A DNA stretch of 9,070 nucleotides. It comes from Leucobacter sp. (GTDB lineage: Bacteria > Actinomycetota > Actinomycetes > Actinomycetales > Microbacteriaceae). The notes under the pieces were generated by a model, which did not search any database, was not told where the DNA came from, and saw only the letters and a list, made by a program, of their open reading frames with translations. Shown piece by piece: positions 1 through 5,487 of this stretch. Made by a program: the position numbers and the translations under genes. Where the stretch lies: positions 1 through 9,070 of the forward strand of contig JAPSIU010000099.1 of the NCBI GenBank assembly GCA_031178565.1. Direction: 5' to 3'. Position 1 is the first letter of the stretch. Each line of letters starts with the position of its first letter.

Positions 1-34
1 CTTCGCCGTCGCGCTGAGCCACGCGACGGCGAAG
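1..34. repeat. 13-bp perfect inverted repeat around an 8-bp core, at the window edge
   Basis: The arms CTTCGCCGTCGCG (1-13) and CGCGACGGCGAAG (22-34) are exact reverse complements and flank the 8-bp core CTGAGCCA. The outer end of the left arm is exactly base 1 of the window. The core is in the wrong orientation for the permease gene that crosses it, because the conserved Leu-Ser-His-Ala-Thr is encoded on the plus strand. This is what a foldback (hairpin) chimera at a contig end would give. A real small inversion is the alternative. Confidence 0.8.
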
Positions 35-129
35 AACGAGCGTCGGCGGAGCACCGTGAGCGTGCCGGCGACGCCCGAGAGCAGGCCGAGCAGGGCGAGT
101 TCGATCGAAGCGAGGGCGAAGTAGTTCAC
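1..129 (-). CDS. Second metal ABC permease, N-terminal fragment (cut by window edge)
   Basis: This is the start of a second ABC-3 type metal permease, the fourth gene of the zinc operon. It starts with GTG at 129-127, overlaps the TGA of the preceding permease by 4 bp (GTGA), and has a GGGAGG ribosome site (143-138) 8 nt upstream. About 43 codons are visible: a hydrophobic first membrane segment (residues about 3-26) and then Leu-Arg-Arg-Arg-Ser-Phe-Phe-Ala-Val-Ala. Members of this family normally continue with a Ser-His-Ala motif, as in the sister permease (Leu-Val-His-Ala-Val-Phe-Pro-Gly). Here the frame reads Trp-Leu-Ser-Ala-Thr-Ala-Lys instead, while the opposite strand of the same bases reads Phe-Ala-Val-Ala-Leu-Ser-His-Ala-Thr. 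The last codons before the window edge are therefore unreliable (see the inverted repeat at 1-34). Two permease genes in one operon suggest a heterodimeric channel; this is inference. Confidence 0.75.
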   Translation of the reverse strand, partial: MNYFALASIELALLGLLSGVAGTLTVLRRRSFFAVAWLSATAK

Positions 130-1073
130 GCCTCGGCCCTCCCGCTCAGCGTTCTCCGGTCCGGCGTTCTCCGGCTCGCCGCCCTCAGGTTCGACGCCGA
201 TCGGAACAGCGCGGCGCCTCCGTAGAGGGCGACGAGCAGGAGCACCACGACGGCCCCGGGCGAGACGGGAGCCCCGGATCCCACCGACCACTCGAAGGAG
301 AGCCACAACCCCGCGACGCCCGCGAGCAGCGGGACCAGGATCGCGAGCGGGATCAGGATCGCGAAGCTCCTGCTGAGGAGCCGGGAGACGGCCATGGGGA
401 TCGTGAGCAGCGCGAGCACCATGAGCACGCCGAGCGCCTGCACCCCCGCGACCACGAGCAGAGCCACGGCGATCCCGAGCCAGAGGTCGGCGGCGAGCGG
501 CCGGAATCCGGCGGCCTCGGAACCCGGGGGGTCGAAGGAGCGGAAGATCTGCGCGCGCCAGGAGAGCAGGACGATCCCGACCGCGACGACGGCCACGATC
601 AGGATCTGCTGCACGTCGGCTCCGGTGACGGTGAGCAGCCTGCCGAAGAGCAGCTCCTGCAGTTCGGCGACATAGCCCTCCTGCCGGGAGACGAGCACTA
701 CGCCGAGGCTGAAGAGCCCCGTGAGCACGACGGCGATCGCCGCGTCGGCCCCGAGCCCGCCGCGGTGCTCGATGAGCGTGAACAGCACGGCGGCGAGGAT
801 CGCGGCGACGACCGCTCCCGGCAGCACACCCGCGGATCCGCTCAGTGCGGCTCCCGCGACGAGGCCGGGGAACACCGCGTGGACGAGACCGTCGCTCACG
901 AACTCGAGCTCGCGGAAGCTGATGAAGAGCCCGACGACACCCGCGGCGACGGCGAGGATCGCGACGGTGATCAGCGCTCTCCCCATGAACGGGAGCGCGA
1001 AGATCTCGAGCGGGCCCGCGCTTCGGACCGCGGCGGGCCAGGCGCCGCCGAGGATCCCGGTCGCGACCGTCAC
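126..1073 (-). CDS. znuB: Zinc/manganese-type ABC transporter permease (ZnuB-like)
   Basis: Integral membrane subunit of the metal importer, 315 aa, a usual length for the ABC-3 family. Hydrophobic segments lie at about residues 31-52, 63-80, 83-101, 110-129, 154-171, 195-226, 236-260 and 270-290. The motif Leu-Val-His-Ala-Val-Phe-Pro-Gly (63-70) matches the conserved His-Ala-x-x-Pro-Gly of ZnuB/MntB permeases. The chosen start is GTG at 1073-1071: it overlaps the ATPase stop by 4 bp and has GGGAG (1083-1079) 5 nt upstream. The open frame runs on upstream to 1889, but that part is only the antisense-type shadow of the ATPase. The C-terminal tail after residue 290 is rich in Arg and Ser and probably cytoplasmic. 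Metal choice (Zn over Mn) is inferred from the binding protein and operator, not from this subunit. Confidence 0.9.
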   Translation of the reverse strand: MTVATGILGGAWPAAVRSAGPLEIFALPFMGRALITVAILAVAAGVVGLFISFRELEFVSDGLVHAVFPGLVAGAALSGSAGVLPGAVVAAILAAVLFTLIEHRGGLGADAAIAVVLTGLFSLGVVLVSRQEGYVAELQELLFGRLLTVTGADVQQILIVAVVAVGIVLLSWRAQIFRSFDPPGSEAAGFRPLAADLWLGIAVALLVVAGVQALGVLMVLALLTIPMAVSRLLSRSFAILIPLAILVPLLAGVAGLWLSFEWSVGSGAPVSPGAVVVLLLVALYGGAALFRSASNLRAASRRTPDRRTLSGRAEA

Positions 1074-1852
1074 TCCGTCTCCCTGGTCGTGGTCACCGTG
1101 TGATGGTCGAGCTCGACGGTCGTGTCCTGGAAGGCGTGCTGCACCGCGGCGAGCGTGAGGGCCTCGTCGACCGTGCCGAAGCCGGCCGGGTGCCCCGGCT
1201 GACCGGGCGTGTGGCCGCTCGCGAGCAGGAGGACGTGCGAGCACGCCGCCTGCGCGATCTCGAGGTCGTGCGTCGAGACGAGCACCGTGCGGCCCTCCGC
1301 GCGGAGATCGCGCACGAGCTGCAGCAGCACGTCGCGGTTCTCGCGATCGAGCCCGTTGAACGGCTCGTCGAGGAGGAGGAGCTCGGGATCCGCGACGAGG
1401 GCCCGGGCGAGGATGCCGCGCTGCTGCTGGCCGCCGGAGAGCTCCCCGAAACGGTGACTCGCGTGGGCCGCGAGCCCCACGCGCTCGAGGGCCTCGGCGA
1501 CGGCCGCCCGTCCCGAGCGACCCACGGGGGCGACGGGGCCGAGAGACCTGTAGAGACCCATCGTGACGACCTGGCGGAGCGTCACCGGCAGGGACACGTC
1601 GCGGGTATCGGCCTGAGGCAGCGAACCGACGGCGCGGCGAGCTCGCTCGGGCGACGTGCCGAGCACCTCGACACGCCCGCCGGTGAGCTCCGCGAGGCCC
1701 AGGATCCCGCGCAGCAGCGTCGACTTCCCGGAGCCGTTGGGACCGATGAGGGCAACGGCCGCGCCCGCGGGAATCTCGAGGGTCAGGCGTTCGACGCGGC
1801 TCTTCCCCGCGTAGCCGAAGGCGGCGTCGCTCAGTGCGAGTGCGGTGGTCAT
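1070..1852 (-). CDS. znuC: Zinc-type ABC transporter ATP-binding protein (ZnuC-like)
   Basis: Cytoplasmic ATPase that powers the metal importer, 260 aa. All nucleotide-binding motifs are intact: Walker A GPNGSGKST (37-45), Q-loop Gln80, signature LSGGQQQR (138-145), Walker B LLLLDEP (158-164) and switch His195 (STHD). Length and motif spacing fit the ZnuC/MntB class. The ATG at 1852-1850 overlaps the TGA of the binding protein by 4 bp, which suggests translational coupling. No strong separate ribosome site is visible. The C-terminal tail after about residue 212 has a few His residues (for example His249-His250 and His251 nearby) but no recognisable extra domain. Confidence 0.93.
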   Translation of the reverse strand: MTTALALSDAAFGYAGKSRVERLTLEIPAGAAVALIGPNGSGKSTLLRGILGLAELTGGRVEVLGTSPERARRAVGSLPQADTRDVSLPVTLRQVVTMGLYRSLGPVAPVGRSGRAAVAEALERVGLAAHASHRFGELSGGQQQRGILARALVADPELLLLDEPFNGLDRENRDVLLQLVRDLRAEGRTVLVSTHDLEIAQAACSHVLLLASGHTPGQPGHPAGFGTVDEALTLAAVQHAFQDTTVELDHHTVTTTRETE

Positions 1853-2988
1853 CCTTGCAGGGTAGCGGGTGGCTCCTCGGGATCGACACCCCAGGCCTCG
1901 AGGATCACGGTCGTGTTGTGCACGGTGGCGTCGATGTAGGTGTCCGCCCCCGAGTCCGGAGCGCCGAGCGAGTCGGCGTAGAGCGTTTCGGCGTCGACCA
2001 CCTCGACGCCGGCCTCCTGCGCGATCGTCTGCGCGAGCTTCGGGCTCATGGAGGACTCGACGAAGACGGCCTTCACCCCTCGATCCCTGATCGCCTGCAC
2101 CAGGGCGTCGACCTCCGCCGCGCTCGGCTGGGCGTTGTCCTCGAAGCTCGGAAGGATCGAGCCCGCGAACGCGATGCCGTAGTCGTGCAGGTAGTAGCTG
2201 AGGGAGTCGTGGCCGCTCACGAGCACGCGGTCCGCCTCGGGCACGCGCTCGAACTGCGCTGCGATCCAGGCGTCGAGCTCGTCGAGCTTCGCCGCGTAGG
2301 CGTCGGCGCGCTCGGTGTATCCCTCGGCGCGCTCGGGGTCGATCCGCGCGAGGTCTCCCGCGATCATCGTGACCATGCCCTCGGCGTAGCGCGGCGAGGT
2401 CCAGATGTGGGGATTCACGTCGCCATGATCGTGACCTTCCTCCGCGTGACCCTCCTCCGCGTGCTCGTCGTGGCCCGGTTCCTCGTGAGCGGGGTCCTCG
2501 CCCTCGTGGGCGTGCTCGTCGTGGACCGCTTCGCCGCCCTCCGCGATCTCGGCGGTGATCGCCTTCGCCTCGTCGAGATCGATGCCCTCGCTCGCGGTGA
2601 TGGTCTCGCCGTCGAAGCCCGAGGCGTCGACCGCGTCGTCGATGAAGGTCTCGAGCCCCGCGCCGTTGACGACGAGCACGTCGGCCTCGCCGAGCGCGAG
2701 CAGATCCGCGGGGGACGGATCGAAGCTGTGGGCCGAACCGCCGGCCGGGAGCAGACCCGTGACGTCGACATCGTCCCCGCCGATCTGGGCGACGAAGTCG
2801 GTGAGCTGCGTCGTGGTGGCCACGACTTTGAGGGTGCCGCCATCGCTTTCGGCCGCACCCCCGCTGCAGGAGGTGAGGGCAAGGGACGCGCCGGCGGCGA
2901 GCGCGAGGACCGCATACGCCGCGGACTTCGGCGACTTCACGGACTTCGGCGAGCGGAACGGACTGCGGGTCGAACGAGTGGGTGTCAT
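1849..2988 (-). CDS. znuA: Zinc-binding lipoprotein of ABC importer (ZnuA-like, cluster A-I)
   Basis: Captures metal outside the membrane and delivers it to the permease, 379 aa. It has a basic N-terminus, a hydrophobic stretch (about 23-38) and the lipobox Leu-Thr-Ser-Cys with lipidated Cys41. Candidate metal ligands at the family positions are His87 (in AHSFDPSPAD, the usual His-x-Tyr-Glu-Pro-Thr-Pro site), His194 (NPHIW), His260 (GHDSLSYY) and Asp353. Between the first two ligands is an acidic loop with nine His residues (156-188), as in zinc-specific ZnuA proteins. Such loops are usually missing or short in manganese binders, hence the zinc call. It is the first gene of the operon, starting at ATG 2988-2986 behind a weak GAAAG site. 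A Zur-like box lies 16 bp upstream of the start codon. Confidence 0.9.
   Translation of the reverse strand: MTPTRSTRSPFRSPKSVKSPKSAAYAVLALAAGASLALTSCSGGAAESDGGTLKVVATTTQLTDFVAQIGGDDVDVTGLLPAGGSAHSFDPSPADLLALGEADVLVVNGAGLETFIDDAVDASGFDGETITASEGIDLDEAKAITAEIAEGGEAVHDEHAHEGEDPAHEEPGHDEHAEEGHAEEGHDHGDVNPHIWTSPRYAEGMVTMIAGDLARIDPERAEGYTERADAYAAKLDELDAWIAAQFERVPEADRVLVSGHDSLSYYLHDYGIAFAGSILPSFEDNAQPSAAEVDALVQAIRDRGVKAVFVESSMSPKLAQTIAQEAGVEVVDAETLYADSLGAPDSGADTYIDATVHNTTVILEAWGVDPEEPPATLQG
2431..2460 (-). repeat. Two tandem 15-bp units encoding His-Ala/Glu-rich repeats in ZnuA
   Basis: GTGACCTTCCTCCGC (2431-2445) and GTGACCCTCCTCCGC (2446-2460) differ at one base. On the minus strand they encode Ala-Glu-Glu-Gly-His twice inside the metal-capturing loop (codons for residues 177-186). 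The whole His-rich loop spans 2425-2523. Confidence 0.85.
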
Positions 2989-3003
2989 GAAGAACTTTCT
3001 AAA

Positions 3004-3018
3004 CGAGAATGACTCTCA
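3004..3018. promoter_or_regulatory. Candidate Zur operator of the zinc importer operon
   Basis: CGAGAATGACTCTCA is an imperfect palindrome. On the minus strand it reads TGAGAGTCATTCTCG, close to the TGA-n-AAT-n-ATT-n-TCA pattern known for actinobacterial Zur boxes. It lies directly downstream of the candidate -10 and covers the expected transcription start, where a bound repressor would block initiation. The assignment rests on pattern and context; no zur gene is in the window. Confidence 0.65.
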
Positions 3019-3047
3019 CTCTACTCGAGCTTGAGAACCGTTCGCAA
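3018..3047 (-). promoter_or_regulatory. Candidate promoter of the zinc importer operon
   Basis: On the minus strand TTGCGA (3047-3042) and TAGAGT (3023-3018) are separated by 18 bp; each matches the sigma70 consensus at 4 of 6 positions. The -10 abuts the Zur-like box, and the start codon of the binding protein is about 30 bp further on. Confidence 0.45.
3031..3047. promoter_or_regulatory. Second palindrome, possible second Zur-like operator
   Basis: TTGAGAACCGTTCGCAA is a palindrome with one mismatched pair. Its inner 15 bases share 10 positions with the first Zur-like box read as TGAGAGTCATTCTCG. Its centre is 28 bp from that of the first box, and it overlaps the candidate -35. It may instead be chance or the site of another regulator. 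Confidence 0.35.
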
Positions 3048-3089
3048 CAAGGTTCGGGTGACTTCGGGCGGGGATACCGCTTCGGCGAG

Positions 3090-3110
3090 CCGGGATCCCG
3101 TGGATCCCGG
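3090..3110. repeat. 9-bp inverted repeat (hairpin) flanked by GCGAGC direct repeats
   Basis: CCGGGATCC (3090-3098) and GGATCCCGG (3102-3110) are perfect reverse complements separated by CGT. Identical GCGAGC hexamers lie on both sides (3085-3090 and 3111-3116). No T-tract follows on either strand, so it is not a standard terminator. It sits between the two divergent promoters. Its function is unknown. Confidence 0.7.
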
Positions 3111-3136
3111 GCGAGCACCTCACCCGCTCCGGATCC

Positions 3137-3166
3137 TTGACGCCCGCCGCCCGAGCGGCATATCAC
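3137..3166 (+). promoter_or_regulatory. Candidate sigma70-type promoter of the amidase gene
   Basis: TTGACG (3137-3142, 5 of 6 to consensus) and TATCAC (3161-3166, 4 of 6) are spaced 18 bp apart. Initiation would fall near 3173-3175, giving a leader of only about 10-12 nt before the amidase ATG. Confidence 0.55.
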
Positions 3167-3184
3167 CGGACCTAAGCTGGAGGA

Positions 3185-4582
3185 ATGAGCGCATTCCCCG
3201 AGTCGGCGACGGAGCTGCGGGATGCGCTGCGGACGGGTGAGGTCTCAGCGCGCAAGGCTGCCGAGCGCTGTCTCGGGCGGATCGAGGATCGTGCCGAACT
3301 CGGAGCCTTCATCCGCGTGACCGCCGAGGACGCCCTGCGGGCCGCCGACGAGGCCGACGCCCGCGCTGCGGCGCTGCCGAGCGACGAACGCCGAGCCCTC
3401 CCGGCGCTGCACGGCCTTCCGATCGCCCACAAGGACCTCGTCGACGTCGCGGGAGTGCCGACGACGCACGGAAGCGCGGCGATCACCCCGGAGCCCGCGG
3501 CGTCGGACGGTCCCGGCGTCGCCGCCCTGCGCAGCGCCGGCGCGATCTCCCTCGGGAAGACGCAGGTGCCGGAGTTCGGCCTCACCGGCTACTCGGAGAA
3601 CCTGATCGCACCGCCGGCGCGGAATCCGTTCGACACCGCGCGCACGGCCGGCGGATCCTCGGGCGGCAGCGCGGCGGCGGTCGCAGCGGGCATGCTCCCG
3701 GTCGCACCCGGCAGCGACGGGGGCGGCTCGATCCGGATCCCGGCGCTCGCCTGCGGGCTCGTCGGCCTGAAACCGGGTCTCGGCGCCGTGCCCGCCGACC
3801 TCGCCAACGGCGCGCGCGACGACTTCGGCGCGCCCCGCCTCACCGTCAGCGGGCCGCTCGCGCGCACTGCGACCGACGCGGCCCTGCTCTTCGACTCCAT
3901 GCGCGGGCTCGGATCCGGGCCCGGCGCCGAACCGACCCTCACTGCCGTGCGCGCCGCCGAGCGCCTGAGCGGGTTGCGGATCGGCGTCAGCGACGCCTCC
4001 CCGTTCGAGGCGGCTCATCCGGTGCCGCTCTCGCCCGACGCCCGCCGCGCTCACGAGGTCGCCTCGATCCTGCTCGCGGAGCGCGGGCACCGCGTCGAAG
4101 AGGCGCGGATCCGCTACGACCCCGAGTACGCCGAGAACTTCACGACGGCGTGGACGGCGGGGCTGTCGCTGCTGCGGCTGGAACCCGGCGCGGAGGAGCT
4201 GCTCACCCCGCTCACGCGGGTCTTCCGCGAGCGGGCGCTCGCCCGGCCCCGCGAGGAGCACCTCCGCGCGGCCGAGCGCCTGCGCGGCTTCGCCGCCGAC
4301 GTTCGCGAGCAGTGGGGCCGCTACGACGCGATCCTGACCCCGGGCCTCGCAATGCTGCCTCCCCTGATCGGCGCCTTCACCGCGCTCTCCCCCGACGACG
4401 ACTATCGCCTGCAGTGCGAGTGGGCTCCGTACACCTCGATGGTCAACGTCTCGGGCCTGCCGGCCGTCGCCGTACCGGTTCTCACCCTGCCGTCGGGTCT
4501 CTCGATGGGCGTGCAGCTGATCGGCCGGGCCGGCGGCGAGGCGCAGCTGCTGCAGCTCGCCGCGCAGCTGATGGAGCGCTGA
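3185..4582 (+). CDS. Amidase-signature family hydrolase (amidase)
   Basis: Probably hydrolyses a small carboxylic amide to acid and ammonia; the substrate cannot be read from the sequence. It has 465 aa, normal for the family. The catalytic triad is complete: Lys83 (in HGLPIAHKDLVDVAG), cis-Ser158 (GGSSGGSAAA) and nucleophile Ser182 (SDGGGSIRIPA). The 24-residue spacing between the serines equals that of well-studied members. No signal peptide is seen, so it is cytoplasmic. It is not in a gatCAB context, so the GatA subunit of the tRNA amidotransferase is unlikely. An in-frame TAA at 3173-3175 rules out an earlier start. The ATG follows GGAGG (3179-3183) by only 1 nt, which is unusually close. 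The gene converges with the GntR gene, with 14 bp between the stop codons and no terminator visible there. Confidence 0.92.
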   Translation: MSAFPESATELRDALRTGEVSARKAAERCLGRIEDRAELGAFIRVTAEDALRAADEADARAAALPSDERRALPALHGLPIAHKDLVDVAGVPTTHGSAAITPEPAASDGPGVAALRSAGAISLGKTQVPEFGLTGYSENLIAPPARNPFDTARTAGGSSGGSAAAVAAGMLPVAPGSDGGGSIRIPALACGLVGLKPGLGAVPADLANGARDDFGAPRLTVSGPLARTATDAALLFDSMRGLGSGPGAEPTLTAVRAAERLSGLRIGVSDASPFEAAHPVPLSPDARRAHEVASILLAERGHRVEEARIRYDPEYAENFTTAWTAGLSLLRLEPGAEELLTPLTRVFRERALARPREEHLRAAERLRGFAADVREQWGRYDAILTPGLAMLPPLIGAFTALSPDDDYRLQCEWAPYTSMVNVSGLPAVAVPVLTLPSGLSMGVQLIGRAGGEAQLLQLAAQLMER

Positions 4583-4596
4583 GGGCTGGGTCGGCG

Positions 4597-5352
4597 CTAC
4601 GGAGACGCGATCCCCCGCAATCGGTCGTTCTGCGGGTGGTTGTGGTGCGAGGAGTATTCGTACTGGTGCCGGGAATTGAATGAGCGACGCACCTCTTCGA
4701 TAACGGGGGTGCCCTCGGGGAGCTGGAAGAACTCGGCGGTGTCGCCCTTGGCAAGCACCGCCTGGAACTCGAACTCGGCGTGGTGTATCCGCACGCCGCA
4801 TTCGCGCAGCAGCGCCTCCATGCTTTCGTCCTCCAGACGCCCGGGGTCGAAACCCACGTACTCGGAAAGGATCCAGTTCTCGAGCACGGCGATCGGCTCA
4901 TCGTTCGCGCTGCGGTGGCGGAGGATGTGCACGACCGAAACTCCGCGAGGGAATTCGGTCAGTTCGGCCAGCTCGTCATCGACCACGAGGTCCTCGAACT
5001 GCAGCACCTTCGTCCTCGGGCGACGCGCCGAGGCGGAGATCGCGTCGAAGAGGGTGGCGAAGCTGCCGGGAGTGCGGGTGATCGGGGCCGCTCGCACAAT
5101 ACGAGTCCCCCTCCCCCTGCCTCGTTCACGCGCGACGATTCCGCGCTCCTCGAGTTTTCCCATCGCGCGCCGCAGCGTCGAACGAGCCACCCCGAAGCCG
5201 GCGCACAGCTCGTTCTCGGAGGGCAGCAGTACGTCCCGTGACAGCCGGCCGGTACGCAGCGCACTGTCGGCCTGGAAGACGATCTGCAGATACAGCGGGA
5301 TCGAACTGGAGTGGTCGACGGGATGGAACACCTCATCGAAGCTCGCTCGCAC
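4597..5352 (-). CDS. GntR-family transcriptional regulator, HutC/UTRA subfamily
   Basis: DNA-binding regulator, 251 aa. Residues about 16-88 form the GntR winged helix-turn-helix (Pro-Leu-Tyr-Leu-Gln-Ile, then Leu-Pro-Ser-Glu-Asn-Glu-Leu, then Ala-Arg-Ser-Thr-Leu-Arg-Arg-Ala, with the wing at Gly-Arg-Gly-Thr-Arg-Ile). Residues about 95-235 fit the UTRA ligand-binding fold, which in relatives binds small effectors such as sugar phosphates, phosphonates or histidine-pathway intermediates. The start is GTG at 5352-5350 with an excellent AAAGGAGG site (5367-5360) 7 nt upstream. The C-terminal end (His-Asn-His-Pro-Gln-Asn-Asp region) deviates from the common Tyr-Arg-Gly-Asp-Arg-Tyr ending. It lies just downstream of the transporter operon, behind a terminator-like hairpin, and is the best candidate for that operon's regulator. 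The target is inferred. Confidence 0.9.
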   Translation of the reverse strand: MRASFDEVFHPVDHSSSIPLYLQIVFQADSALRTGRLSRDVLLPSENELCAGFGVARSTLRRAMGKLEERGIVARERGRGRGTRIVRAAPITRTPGSFATLFDAISASARRPRTKVLQFEDLVVDDELAELTEFPRGVSVVHILRHRSANDEPIAVLENWILSEYVGFDPGRLEDESMEALLRECGVRIHHAEFEFQAVLAKGDTAEFFQLPEGTPVIEEVRRSFNSRHQYEYSSHHNHPQNDRLRGIASP

Positions 5353-5359
5353 CGGGCCT

Positions 5360-5367
5360 CCTCCTTT
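5360..5367 (-). promoter_or_regulatory. Strong ribosome binding site fixing the GTG start of the GntR gene
   Basis: AAAGGAGG on the minus strand lies 7 nt before the GTG at 5352. This near-perfect match to the anti-SD sequence settles the choice of start. Confidence 0.85.
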
Positions 5368-5424
5368 GGATCGACGACGGCAGCTGGCATCATGCTACGG
5401 CTTCACCCTGGGCCGCAGCATGCG

Positions 5425-5472
5425 AAAACGTCCGGAGGGAGGAGCGCGGCGCGGCACCGCCCCCTCCCTCCG
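5425..5472 (-). terminator. Candidate intrinsic terminator after the binding-protein gene
   Basis: CGGAGGGAGG (5472-5463 in the minus transcript) pairs perfectly with CCTCCCTCCG (5442-5433). The loop is about 20 nt and can fold further through its GC-rich inner bases. A short TTTT (5428-5425) follows 4 nt after the stem. It begins 15 bp after the stop codon of the lipoprotein gene. The T-tract is short, so termination may be partial, leaving some read-through into the GntR gene. The rest of the 5353-5487 gap holds no convincing promoter hexamers. Confidence 0.6.
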
Positions 5473-5487
5473 AGGACACTCGGAGGA

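Noticed and set aside
126..1889. A single 587-residue open frame on the minus strand covering permease plus upstream sequence
   Set aside because: The first part is a low-complexity Arg/Pro/Ala shadow of the ATPase in another frame. The true permease begins at the GTG at 1073, with a ribosome site and a 4-bp overlap.
1834..3012. 392-residue plus-strand open frame opposite the zinc-binding protein
   Set aside because: Antisense shadow in high-GC DNA. Its composition is Arg/Val/Asp-rich without domains, and the minus strand carries a clear ZnuA-type lipoprotein.
3031..3047. LexA (SOS) box in GAACCGTTC
   Set aside because: The actinobacterial SOS box needs four bases between GAAC and GTTC. The spacing here does not fit.
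3090..3110. Transcription terminator
   Set aside because: The stem is good, but no T-tract follows on either strand and no gene ends nearby.
3031..3240. Small plus-strand open frame in the divergent region
   Set aside because: It covers the promoters and the hairpin, has no ribosome site, and runs out of frame into the amidase.
3185..4582. GatA subunit of the Asp/Glu-tRNA amidotransferase
   Set aside because: No gatC or gatB lies next to it. The gene stands alone between unrelated operons, so a general amidase is the safer call.
3245..4801. 518-residue minus-strand open frame opposite the amidase
   Set aside because: Arg/Gly-rich translation with no motif. The plus strand has the complete amidase catalytic triad, and this frame would also overlap the GntR gene.
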